NCBI RefSeq assembly: GCF_001685015.1
Contig: NZ_MAYT01000029.1
Coordinates: 211,690-275,689 of the forward strand
Direction: 5' to 3'
DNA length: 64,000 bases
Origin: Pseudobacillus wudalianchiensis
Lineage (GTDB): Bacteria > Bacillota > Bacilli > Bacillales > Domibacillaceae
Positions within the stretch are counted from its first letter, which is position 1, and each line of letters begins with the position of its first letter. Position numbers and translations under genes: made by a program. This document shows positions 25,757-33,756 of the stretch, one piece after another. The notes beneath the pieces were generated by a model. It searched no databases. It was not told the origin of the DNA and saw only the letters and a list, made by a program, of their open reading frames with translations.

Positions 25757-26947
25757 TCAAATCATTTGGCGCTTCTTCTTCTCCTGTTTGCCATGCAGCA
25801 TCAAATAAACGAACAGACCAACGATCACATAAATCGCACAATAAGCATAAAGCGTTCTAAAGCTTATTCCTGTAACGGCCCAGCCGATGATAAAGGAGCC
25901 AAGACCAATACCGAAGTCAAATACAGATAGGAATGTAGCGGTCGCCAGCGCTTTTTTTTGCGGCGCTGCTTCCTGAATAGCAATTGTCTGGAAACTTGGG
26001 AACAATGTGCCCCATCCAACACCAATCATTCCAGCTGTCACGAGAAAGATAAGAGCTGTTTCTGCTTGGCTGAGCAGAAGCAGTCCAGCCGCGAAAAGGA
26101 AAATAGCTGGGTAGACAATCACATTGGCTCCATACTGGTCAAACCATCTGCCGGTAAACGGACGGGATAAAAGTAAAACAACGGCATAGACAATAAAGAA
26201 ATAGCTGGCTACCTCTCCGACTTGAATTTCTTCTGCGTAAACAGAAACGAACGATAAAATAGACGAATACGCAATCGAGAAAAAGGCTCCCACTACGGCA
26301 ATCGGAAGCGCTGAAAATTCAAATAAATCCCTTGGATTGAATTTTACTTGAAAAATAGACATTACGCGGACGTTATTCTTGCTTTCTACTAGATTCACTA
26401 ACAATCCAGCAATCAGTGCAAGCCCTGAAATTACGATACACATAGTGAACATAACTAAACTGCCCCATTCCCGCATGACAGTCAGTCCTAAGAAAGGGCC
26501 AATAACCATTGCCAGATTTGTGGACATCACGTAATAGCCCATTCCTTCTCCACGTCGGGAGCCAGGAATGATTTCGGCAACCATGGCACCTGTCGCTGTC
26601 GTCGCCATTCCAAAGCCAATACCATGAATGAAGCGAATAGCTAACATCATATTAAGCGTGTCGGGAAAAAAATATAATAGCGATGCGCCGAGAAAAATAA
26701 CTTGCGAACTGATCAAGACAGCCCTCTTTCCAAACTGCTCAATCCATTGACCAGCAAAGGGCCTGACGATAATAGCCGAAATTAAAAAGAACGTAGTCAG
26801 TAACCCTGCCTGTGCAGGACTCCCTCCTAATTCTTGAATAGCATAGATCGGCATCGTAACTAGTAAAAAATAAAAAGCAACGAACAAAAAGAAATTGCTC
26901 GCTGATACACTAATAAAATCCTTCGTCCATAAAGGCTCCTTATTCAT
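25757..26947 (-). CDS. MFS multidrug-type exporter
   Basis: A 12-helix major facilitator of 396 residues, with motif-A GQWIEQFGKRAVL after helix 2 and GRWFDQYGANVIV after helix 8. Helix 5 carries GMGYYVMSTNLAMVIGPFLG, matching the antiporter motif C (gxxxGPxxG) of drug exporters. The ATG at 26947 overlaps the marR stop as ATGA; the longer frame would lie within marR. Coupling to a MarR repressor and two ABC half-exporters supports an inducible efflux role. Similar marR-MFS pairs (yusOP) occur in B. subtilis. Confidence 0.88.
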   Translation of the reverse strand: MNKEPLWTKDFISVSASNFFLFVAFYFLLVTMPIYAIQELGGSPAQAGLLTTFFLISAIIVRPFAGQWIEQFGKRAVLISSQVIFLGASLLYFFPDTLNMMLAIRFIHGIGFGMATTATGAMVAEIIPGSRRGEGMGYYVMSTNLAMVIGPFLGLTVMREWGSLVMFTMCIVISGLALIAGLLVNLVESKNNVRVMSIFQVKFNPRDLFEFSALPIAVVGAFFSIAYSSILSFVSVYAEEIQVGEVASYFFIVYAVVLLLSRPFTGRWFDQYGANVIVYPAIFLFAAGLLLLSQAETALIFLVTAGMIGVGWGTLFPSFQTIAIQEAAPQKKALATATFLSVFDFGIGLGSFIIGWAVTGISFRTLYAYCAIYVIVGLFVYLMLHGKQEKKKRQMI

Positions 26948-27384
26948 TTCTTTTCTTCCTCTCCTTGATGACGTTCCATTGCAGATAACCATTCTGTCAT
27001 GAGTTTCTGCAGCTGTTGTTGGTGTTCTTTCGAAAAACCTCTAATCGTTTTTTCGTTCATTTCTAATACAGCCTGTTCCCACACAGGATATTCTCTTTCA
27101 GCCAGCTCCGTCAGCTCAATAAATTTTACCCGCTTATCTTGGCCAGGTACCTGTCTCACATATCCTTGCTTGACGAGACGCTGAATCGTCCGCGTCATCG
27201 GCGGTGCTTCTACAGCTAAATACTCACTAAGCTCTTTTTGTGTGAGCCTGCCTCTTTGTTTTAGCACATACAGCACCGACCATTGCGCACTGTAAAGGCC
27301 GTATTCTTGCAAGACGGTATTATTGCACTTCATAATTTGCCGGGATAACTGGTGAACAGAGTGGAATAAAACATGCAGCTCCAT
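26944..27384 (-). CDS. MarR family transcriptional regulator
   Basis: A 146-residue winged-helix repressor. The recognition region LTQKELSEYLAVEAPPMTRTIQRLVKQGYVRQVPGQDKRVKFIELT (~52-97) is typical of MarR, including the DKR wing. ATG at 27384 follows AAAGGAGAAGAGAT. It is the first gene of the efflux operon and probably represses it: a perfect 18-bp palindrome lies 13 bp before the start codon. The inducer is unknown. Confidence 0.9.
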   Translation of the reverse strand: MELHVLFHSVHQLSRQIMKCNNTVLQEYGLYSAQWSVLYVLKQRGRLTQKELSEYLAVEAPPMTRTIQRLVKQGYVRQVPGQDKRVKFIELTELAEREYPVWEQAVLEMNEKTIRGFSKEHQQQLQKLMTEWLSAMERHQGEEEKK

Positions 27385-27397
27385 ATCTCTTCTCCTT

Positions 27398-27415
27398 TAG
27401 TTACCTAGGTAACTA
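27398..27415 (-). promoter_or_regulatory. perfect 18-bp palindrome, probable MarR operator
   Basis: TAGTTACCTAGGTAACTA reads the same on both strands. It lies between a TACAAT -10-like box (27431-27436) and the marR ribosome site, where a bound dimer would block transcription. Confidence 0.75.
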
Positions 27416-27462
27416 TTTTTCAACTTTCTTATTGTAACACAGTTTTCTTAAAAGAAAATAAA

Positions 27463-27486
27463 AAACTGCCAAAAAATCGGCAGTTT
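27463..27486. terminator. hairpin AAACTGCC/GGCAGTTT upstream of marR
   Basis: An 8-bp perfect stem with an A-rich loop. Its arms are nearly identical to those of the dgkB terminator at 27875-27902; the two bracket the 27.5-27.87 kb gap. Confidence 0.55.
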
Positions 27487-27719
27487 AGTTTATAAATAAA
27501 AGAGAAATTAAGGGCTGCTTCCATCTTACAGGCTAAATGAGCCTAGGACACACGTTGATCCCGTTGAATTAGGCTTTTTTGAAAGCATATTGATTACTTC
27601 AAGGTTTCAATCTATTTATTCTAAAATGGGTTGTACGGCTATCCTAACTTTTTAAACCCTGCTGACTGGAACGGAAGGCGCGAAGACTTCTCCATCATAC
27701 ATTCGCATGATCTCGTGCG

Positions 27720-27853
27720 GTGCGAATTCAAGGGTGTTATTCAACATCCTGTGGGATCAGCGGGACAGGTGAGATCCCGCAGGCGCTTTGGCGGCGAGGA
27801 GGCTCACCGCCCGCCCCGCGGAAAGCGAAGCGCCTGAAATGGAAATCAACAGG
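27720..27853. repeat. GC-rich intergenic repeat element
   Basis: A strongly GC-rich island in AT-rich surroundings. Nested inverted repeats are GCGGGA/TCCCGC (27760-27780) and CAGGCGCTT/AAGCGCCTG (27780-27836). I recall very similar intergenic sequences (GGGACAGGTGAGA...GCGGAAAGCGAAGC...GGAAATCAACA) scattered through many Bacillus genomes. Frames through it look coding only because of the GC content. Confidence 0.6.
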
Positions 27854-27874
27854 CCCCCATTCACAGGCAAAATA

Positions 27875-27902
27875 AAAACTGCCGAAAAGATTCGGCAGTT
27901 TT
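27875..27902 (-). terminator. terminator of dgkB
   Basis: AAAACTGCCGAA and TTCGGCAGTTTT form a perfect 12-bp stem with a 4-nt loop, seven bases past the dgkB stop; TTATTTTG follows on the minus strand. Confidence 0.85.
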
Positions 27903-27908
27903 CTCTAT

Positions 27909-28823
27909 TTAGTAAATCCGGTCTTGCGGTCGAAGCTGATCGACCGGAACAAAGACTTCAATATGACGGTATAAGTTTTCAAAGTCTGCCGGCAATGATC
28001 CTCCTGGTTCTCCATCTAAATTCAGCAAGACTTTTTCTGGTGCGTGTATTTTAATGCGATTTGCCTTCGTATAAATGACATGAGGATCATTTAAGTGCTC
28101 TCCTCTTAAAGCGAGAGAGGCAATTCGAATAAACTCAGCTAAGTTTGTTTTCTTCAAAATCAATAAAGAGAACAAGCCATCGTTCACAGAAGAGTCCGGC
28201 GCCAGCTTTTCAAAGCCGCCCACAGAGTTTGTCAGCCCGATTAAAAACAGCATAACCTCTCCTTCAAACAACTTGCCATCATATTCAATCGTTACCTCTG
28301 AGGCTTTAATAGAAGGCAGCATTTCAATTCCTTTTAAGTAATATGCCAACTGGCCAATCATTGTTTTTAACTTGCTTGGCACTTCATACGTAAGCTCCGT
28401 TAGACGTCCGCCGCCCGCAATGTTAATAAAGTATTTATCATTCATTCTTCCAATGTCGACCGGAATGGTTTTTCCAGTTGTAATTATATCTACAGCTCCA
28501 TCAATGTCGCGGGGAATTTTCAGGGCTCGGGCAAAGTCATTCGTCGTTCCCATCGGAATCACGCCGAACTTCGGACGATACTCCTGACCAGCTAAACCAT
28601 TGACGACTTCATTCAGCGTGCCGTCGCCGCCGGCAGCGATGACGATATCAAAACGGCGTTCTACCGCTATCCTGGCAGCTCTTGTGGCGTCACCTGCGCC
28701 AGTGGTAGCATGAGCGGATGTTTCATAGCCGGCTTCTTCAAGCTTTTGCAGTACTTCCGGCAAATTCTTTTTGAACAGCTCCCGTCCTGAAGTAGGATTA
28801 TAAATAATACGTGCTCTTTTCAT
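27909..28823 (-). CDS. dgkB: diacylglycerol kinase
   Basis: A soluble 304-residue lipid kinase that phosphorylates diacylglycerol to phosphatidate, returning the diacylglycerol released in lipoteichoic acid synthesis. The catalytic motif is GGDGTLNE at 65-72, preceded by IYNPTSGRE (7-15). Length matches DgkB (YerQ) of B. subtilis. An upstream ATG at 28844 has no ribosome site; 28823 starts the conserved fold. It follows the gatCAB region in the same relative order as B. subtilis, with ~10 kb of inserted genes. Confidence 0.92.
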   Translation of the reverse strand: MKRARIIYNPTSGRELFKKNLPEVLQKLEEAGYETSAHATTGAGDATRAARIAVERRFDIVIAAGGDGTLNEVVNGLAGQEYRPKFGVIPMGTTNDFARALKIPRDIDGAVDIITTGKTIPVDIGRMNDKYFINIAGGGRLTELTYEVPSKLKTMIGQLAYYLKGIEMLPSIKASEVTIEYDGKLFEGEVMLFLIGLTNSVGGFEKLAPDSSVNDGLFSLLILKKTNLAEFIRIASLALRGEHLNDPHVIYTKANRIKIHAPEKVLLNLDGEPGGSLPADFENLYRHIEVFVPVDQLRPQDRIY

Positions 28824-28912
28824 GTCTATCCATCCCAGTCTCATTTATGATCATGCTTAATTTTACCATTCACATTTCCGTTTTATATCTTACTACGTTT
28901 TATGCGAAAAAG

Positions 28913-29731
28913 CTATTTCTCACTCTGTGTCTCTTTATCAAATACATAAATGCCCCGATCCGCTAAAAAGACGAGTGACTCTTCTATTCCCTTTTCATCA
29001 AGCTGGAATGCTTCCGCTACTGTACTTATCCATTGAGCCGGCTCACGAAAGTGGTATTCTCTAATATCCCGGTAATTAATCACTTTGAGTGTCTCATTGC
29101 GCAGAAAATAGCAGTTATTCCCTTGAAAACGGACAGCTGAAATCCGCCTCATCGTGATATTGTTGTCACTATCTTTATAAGACTCTTCAATATCTTGCTG
29201 CAGCTCTTCTTCCGTGAGCGGCTCCCAGATAATCTGTTTTGTCACAAATGTCTTTCCATGAGACCGCCGTTCCAGCTGAAATTCCTTCTCATTACGACCT
29301 GTAAAAATAATTTCTTCTCCAAAACCATGAAGAACATGCTTTGGTCGGTTGTTTAGTTCAATGGGGCGTGTAATAGGCGACCCGTAGCCAACATCTACGT
29401 AAAATTTCCTGTCAGCCATGTGAACCATAATCGCTGCATGCCCCGGCAATACACGAACAAACGAACATGAAAAGCCTAGTTGTTCAAGAAGCCTCGCAAA
29501 ATTCATATTTAACGAATAACAAGTGCCTCCCCACCCCCTGCTTTTAAGATTGTCTACAAACTGAGTAAAGGTCGGCACTTCGCACCCTTGTTCATTAAAA
29601 TAGTGAAATTTACTAAACGTTTCATATGGTATCAGCGACAAATGGTGCTGGATAAGCCGCTGCAAATAATTTAAGCTGGGTTTTTCTCTATTCATTTTCA
29701 GCTGTTTTAAATATGCTGATACAGCATCCAT
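28913..29731 (-). CDS. arylamine N-acetyltransferase
   Basis: A cytosolic enzyme of 272 residues that transfers acetyl from acetyl-CoA to aromatic amines and hydrazines by a Cys-His-Asp triad. The triad is visible as Cys71 in RGWGGTCYSLN, His98 in LPGHAAIMV and Asp113 in YVDVGYG. Length and domain order (helical bundle, beta-barrel, lid) are normal. Downstream of a thioredoxin-like gene, with a terminator between them, so probably separate transcription. In vivo substrate unknown. Confidence 0.9.
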   Translation of the reverse strand: MDAVSAYLKQLKMNREKPSLNYLQRLIQHHLSLIPYETFSKFHYFNEQGCEVPTFTQFVDNLKSRGWGGTCYSLNMNFARLLEQLGFSCSFVRVLPGHAAIMVHMADRKFYVDVGYGSPITRPIELNNRPKHVLHGFGEEIIFTGRNEKEFQLERRSHGKTFVTKQIIWEPLTEEELQQDIEESYKDSDNNITMRRISAVRFQGNNCYFLRNETLKVINYRDIREYHFREPAQWISTVAEAFQLDEKGIEESLVFLADRGIYVFDKETQSEK

Positions 29732-29792
29732 GTGTCCACCTTCCGTTCTTTCATTTATCGTACCATGTCGTTTGCCGTTTTGCGAAAGAAAA

Positions 29793-29823
29793 GCAGGCTT
29801 CGGAATTTCTCCCGAAAGCCTGC
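29793..29823 (-). terminator. terminator of the thioredoxin-like gene
   Basis: GCAGGCTTTCGG and CCGAAGCCTGC pair with one bulge, followed by TTTTCTTTCG on the minus strand. Confidence 0.8.
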
Positions 29824-29829
29824 CCTCTA

Positions 29830-30393
29830 TTAAAACAACCGTTCAGCCAATGACGTTTTGATACTTCGGTATACTTCCTGCCACAACTCTCTTTTCGTAA
29901 GGTATGCCTCTTGAAGCTCCTGGTACATCTCTTTCTGCCTGTCCGCAAAATCTTCGTGATCAAGCGGCGGCAAGCTGGACCGTTTGCTGTTTACAAGTTC
30001 CTGCAGCTCTTGAGCACGAGGGCCCCACACGGCTTTCTCTTCTCCCTGTTCGTTAATAAAAATAAAGATCGGAATAGCCCGGGACGTCCCATTCGTTAAA
30101 TATTGATCCATCAGCTCTAAATTTTCATCTCTATATAAGAAGCGAACTTCCATGTCAGAATGACGCGCGATTTCTAGTAAAATCGGTACGTTTAACATCG
30201 CATCACCACACCAATCTTCCGTCAGTACAATCACTTTTAGTTGTTCTGTCTGCAGACCTGTTAAAAAAGAAGCTTCGTCCTTTTGAATTTGAAAAGAGGA
30301 TTGAATTTGTTTAACTCTTTCCTTATTCTCTTTCATATTTTCAATATACTCATCCGCTGGGATGCCTTTTTGAAACCAATCCATCAAATTCAT
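29830..30393 (-). CDS. thioredoxin-like protein with a single-cysteine WCGD site
   Basis: A 187-residue cytosolic protein. Residues ~45-150 form a thioredoxin fold with the beta strand VIVLTEDWCGDA (54-65) and the cis-proline segment SRAIPIFIF. The active site is WCGD, so the second cysteine of CxxC is missing and Cys62 is the only cysteine. It cannot act as a normal dithiol reductase; a monothiol, thiol-sensing or binding role is more likely. A long helical C-terminus (~150-187) follows. The ATG at 30393 has GTGGAGGAAAAGACC before it, and an upstream GTG overlaps that site. Confidence 0.8.
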   Translation of the reverse strand: MNLMDWFQKGIPADEYIENMKENKERVKQIQSSFQIQKDEASFLTGLQTEQLKVIVLTEDWCGDAMLNVPILLEIARHSDMEVRFLYRDENLELMDQYLTNGTSRAIPIFIFINEQGEEKAVWGPRAQELQELVNSKRSSLPPLDHEDFADRQKEMYQELQEAYLTKRELWQEVYRSIKTSLAERLF

Positions 30394-30541
30394 GGTCTTT
30401 TCCTCCACTTATTGATCTAAGAAGCTTCATACTTCTTCTTTGTTATTCGCTATTCTTCCCAGAAATCCTTTTATTCTTCTCTGAATTATAAAAGGGTCTC
30501 TCTTTATTATCTCATAAAGTGGAGCTTTTTTCTAAAAGTGG

Positions 30542-30570
30542 TTGATTTAATTTGTTAACCAACTTATAAT
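30542..30570 (+). promoter_or_regulatory. promoter of the argCJBD operon
   Basis: TTGATT (30542-30547) and a perfect TATAAT (30565-30570) are 17 bp apart. Confidence 0.75.
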
Positions 30571-30595
30571 TATAAAAAAATATTAATATTTATGT

Positions 30596-30618
30596 ATTTA
30601 GATAAATAAAAATACAAC
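30596..30618 (+). promoter_or_regulatory. candidate ARG box for the arginine repressor
   Basis: TATTTAGATAAATA is an interrupted palindrome (30596-30609), and ATAAATAAAAATACAAC (30602-30618) resembles the B. subtilis ARG-box sequence ATGAATAAAAATTCAAG at 14 of 17 positions. It overlaps the argC ribosome site, just downstream of the promoter. Confidence 0.55.
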
Positions 30619-30629
30619 AGGAGGCCACA

Positions 30630-31667
30630 ATGAAAGCAGCAGTTATCGGGGCTACTGGATATGGAGGAATTGAACTTATACGTCTTTTATCCAATCATCC
30701 AAACTTCACCCTTCATTCTGTATATTCATCGAGTAAAGATCAAGTACCGGCAACGGATGACTATCCACATTTAAAAGATATTTGTCCACTGCCTTTAATG
30801 AAAATCGATCCTGAGAAAATAACAAACGAATGCGACGCCGTGTTTCTCGCTGTTCCTTCTGGAGCTTCAGCCGCCCTGTCGCCTAAGTTATTAGAGAACA
30901 ATACGAAAGTAATCGACCTATCAGGTGACTTACGTCTAAAAGATCCGGAACATTATGAAAAATGGTACAAAAAAGAACCGGCTGGACCGAGCGTGCTAGA
31001 ACAAGCAGTATACGGTTTGACGGAATGGAACCGGGAAGCAGTCAAGAAGGCAACGCTTTTATCTAATCCGGGTTGTTATCCGACAGCCGCCTTGCTAGGC
31101 CTTGCTCCTGCTATCCAGGCAGAGGCAATCGACAGCACTGGAATTATCATTGATGCCAAGTCTGGTGTATCTGGTGCTGGCCGCGGACTTTCCCTTGCTG
31201 TCCATTTTGCAGAAATGAACGACAACTTTAAAATCTACAAAGTAAATCAGCATCAGCATATCCCTGAGATTGAGCAGCAGCTGCGCCTCTGGGATAACAG
31301 TAGCAGCCCAATTACCTTTTCTACTCATCTTTTGCCTATCACTCGTGGAATTATGACAACAACGTATGCCCAAATGAAACAGCCAATGACTGCAGCAGAA
31401 TTGCATCAGTTATATGAAGAAACGTATCAAAATGACTTTTTTGTCCGCGTCCGTCCGCTAGGCGAGTTCCCTGGCGTAAAAGAAGTCGCCGGTTCGAATT
31501 TCTGTGATATCGGAGTGGCCGTTGATGAACGGACGAACAGAGTCACCATCGTTTCTGTTATCGATAATTTAATGAAGGGAGCAGCAGGCCAGGCCATCCA
31601 AAACGCTAACCTGATGTTTGGCTTTGAAGAAACAGCCGGCTTACGCGGATTCCCAATCTATCCATAA
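30630..31667 (+). CDS. argC: N-acetyl-gamma-glutamyl-phosphate reductase
   Basis: Third enzyme of arginine synthesis: NADPH reduction of N-acetylglutamyl phosphate to the semialdehyde. 345 residues with the nucleotide fold VIGATGYGGIELIRLL (5-20) and the catalytic Cys149 in SNPGCYPTAALLGL. ATG at 30630 follows CAGGAGGCCACA. First gene of argC-J-B-D; argJ starts 21 bp downstream. The order is that of the B. subtilis argCJBD cluster. Confidence 0.96.
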   Translation: MKAAVIGATGYGGIELIRLLSNHPNFTLHSVYSSSKDQVPATDDYPHLKDICPLPLMKIDPEKITNECDAVFLAVPSGASAALSPKLLENNTKVIDLSGDLRLKDPEHYEKWYKKEPAGPSVLEQAVYGLTEWNREAVKKATLLSNPGCYPTAALLGLAPAIQAEAIDSTGIIIDAKSGVSGAGRGLSLAVHFAEMNDNFKIYKVNQHQHIPEIEQQLRLWDNSSSPITFSTHLLPITRGIMTTTYAQMKQPMTAAELHQLYEETYQNDFFVRVRPLGEFPGVKEVAGSNFCDIGVAVDERTNRVTIVSVIDNLMKGAAGQAIQNANLMFGFEETAGLRGFPIYP

Positions 31668-31688
31668 TTACTTTAGGAGGTAACAACT

Positions 31689-32921
31689 ATGCCTGCAATA
31701 AAAGAAACTACTCATATAAAGGTGCTGCTACAAGGCTCGATCGTCTCACCAAAAGGGTTTTCCGCTGCCGGACTGCACGCCGGTCTGCGTCACTCTAAGA
31801 ATGATCTAGGTGTCATCTTTAGTGAAGTCCCTGCTGAGAGCGCTGCGGTTTATACGACGAGCCATTTCCAAGCAGCGCCAATTAAAGTGACAAAAGACAG
31901 CCTGGCCGTTGAAAACAAGCTGCAAGCTATCTTGGTCAATAGCGCCTGCGCCAATGCTTGCACAGGAAAGCGCGGTCTCGCTGATGCTTATCAAACGCGT
32001 CAGTGGCTTGCAGAACATTTAAATATTCCGGAGCACTTAGTCGCTGTTTCTTCCACTGGTGTCATTGGTGAATACTTAAAAATGGATAAAATGAAAGCCG
32101 GCATCGCGAACTTGCAGCCTGCCCCGGAAGCAACGGCAGCCGAACAATTCGAGGCTGCTATTTTAACAACCGATCTTGCCACAAAAAAATGGGCCGTACA
32201 AGCAACGATTGATGGTAAAACTGTCACAATGGGTGGAGCAGCGAAAGGATCCGGCATGATTAATCCAAACATGGCCACTATGCTTGCTTACGTTACAACC
32301 GATGCAGCTGTCGCTTCCGAACATTTGCAAACAGCCCTAAGCCAGATCACAGATAAAACCTTTAATCAAATTACAGTTGACGGTGATACATCCACAAATG
32401 ACACGGTCGTTGTCATGGCGAATGGTTTGGCTGGCAACACCCCGCTTTCACCTGAGCACCCGGAATGGCCGGTCTTCCTCTCTATGCTTCACGAAGTTAG
32501 TGAGCAGCTCGCAAAAAAAATTGCCCGTGATGGCGAAGGAGCGACAAAGCTTGTTGAGGTAGAAGTGCTTGGTGCCGTGTCTGATGAAGAAGCGAAAAAA
32601 GCCGCTAAGGAAGTGGTTGGCTCCAACCTCGTCAAAACAGCCGTTTATGGTGCTGATGCGAACTGGGGCCGAATCATTAGTGCGATTGGCTATAGCGACA
32701 TTGAAGTCAATCCGGAAACGATCGACATTTCCATCGGCGACCACCTCATTCTTTCTCAAAGCGAAGTAGTCGATTACTCAGAAGAAGACGTAATCGCTTA
32801 TTTAAAAGAAGAAGAAATTAAAATTACGGTGAACCTTCACTTAGGAGAAGGCCACGGCTTAGCTTGGGGCTGCGACCTTTCTTATGACTATATTAAAATC
32901 AATGCAAGCTATAGAACTTAA
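31689..32921 (+). CDS. argJ: bifunctional ornithine acetyltransferase / N-acetylglutamate synthase
   Basis: A 410-residue self-processing enzyme that recycles the acetyl group from acetylornithine to glutamate and may also make acetylglutamate from acetyl-CoA. The autocleavage and nucleophile residue is Thr197 in NPNMATMLAY, preceded by KGSGMI. Both alpha and beta halves are intact. ATG at 31689 follows TTAGGAGGTAACAACT. Together with argC, B and D it gives the cyclic acetyl pathway to ornithine. Confidence 0.96.
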   Translation: MPAIKETTHIKVLLQGSIVSPKGFSAAGLHAGLRHSKNDLGVIFSEVPAESAAVYTTSHFQAAPIKVTKDSLAVENKLQAILVNSACANACTGKRGLADAYQTRQWLAEHLNIPEHLVAVSSTGVIGEYLKMDKMKAGIANLQPAPEATAAEQFEAAILTTDLATKKWAVQATIDGKTVTMGGAAKGSGMINPNMATMLAYVTTDAAVASEHLQTALSQITDKTFNQITVDGDTSTNDTVVVMANGLAGNTPLSPEHPEWPVFLSMLHEVSEQLAKKIARDGEGATKLVEVEVLGAVSDEEAKKAAKEVVGSNLVKTAVYGADANWGRIISAIGYSDIEVNPETIDISIGDHLILSQSEVVDYSEEDVIAYLKEEEIKITVNLHLGEGHGLAWGCDLSYDYIKINASYRT

Positions 32922-32985
32922 ATTTTTCTCATAAAAGGAGCCCGCAAACTACTGGCTCCTTACTATTTTTATCAAGGAGGAGCTT

Positions 32986-33756
32986 ATGAAAACCATCGTT
33001 GTAAAGTGCGGAGGCAGTGTGTTGAGCGAACTATCAGAAGCGTTTTTTGACAGCATGAAAGAGTTGCAAGAACAAGGCTATGCCATCGTGTTTGTACACG
33101 GCGGCGGACCTGAAATCAATTCTATGCTTGAAGCGCTGCAAGTAAAAAGTGAATTTAAAAATGGACTGCGCGTGACTTCCAAGCAAGTATTGAAAACAGC
33201 AGAGCTTGCTCTTGCCGGCAGCTTAAATCGGCAGCTCGTCAGAATGCTTGAAAAGCACGGTATCCGGGCAATCGGTTTAAACTCAAGTGACAACGGCTTG
33301 CTCGAAGCTGACTTTATTGATCAGGAGCAGCTCGGCTATGTCGGTGATGTAACGGCGGTCAATAGTCCATTTATTCAATTGCTGTGCCAGGAACAGCTGC
33401 TTCCTGTAATGACTCCGCTCGCAGCAGGACCTAATGGAACGGTATTGAATATTAACGCTGATCACGCCGCCTGCGCAGTAGCCAACGCCTTAAAAGCAGA
33501 GCATTTCCTCATGGTAACCGATGTAGACGGTGTATTAAAGGACGGCGAGCTTGTACCGACACTCACAGAAACGGAAACGAAGGCACTCATTGACAAAGGC
33601 ATCATTAGTGGCGGAATGATCCCTAAAGTCCAGTCTGCATTAAAAGCTTTTTCCGATCATGTGCAAAGTGTACATATCGTTTCTGGTAAGAAAGCCTTTT
33701 ATGAGCACGGTGAATGGCTCGGAACAAAATTTATCAAAGAGAAGGTGACAATATGA
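32986..33756 (+). CDS. argB: acetylglutamate kinase
   Basis: ATP-dependent phosphorylation of N-acetylglutamate, usually the feedback-controlled step. 256 residues with the amino-acid-kinase motifs VVKCGGSVL (5-13), FVHGGGPEINSML (36-48) and VTDVDGVLKDG. It lacks the extra N-terminal helix of arginine-inhibited hexameric kinases, so feedback sensitivity is uncertain. ATG at 32986 follows AAGGAGGAGCTT. Its stop overlaps the argD start as ATGA. Confidence 0.95.
   Translation: MKTIVVKCGGSVLSELSEAFFDSMKELQEQGYAIVFVHGGGPEINSMLEALQVKSEFKNGLRVTSKQVLKTAELALAGSLNRQLVRMLEKHGIRAIGLNSSDNGLLEADFIDQEQLGYVGDVTAVNSPFIQLLCQEQLLPVMTPLAAGPNGTVLNINADHAACAVANALKAEHFLMVTDVDGVLKDGELVPTLTETETKALIDKGIISGGMIPKVQSALKAFSDHVQSVHIVSGKKAFYEHGEWLGTKFIKEKVTI

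Noticed and set aside
27631-28054. Plus-strand frames through the GC-rich repeat
   Set aside because: They arise from the stop-poor GC-rich repeat and overlap dgkB antisense; no ribosome site.
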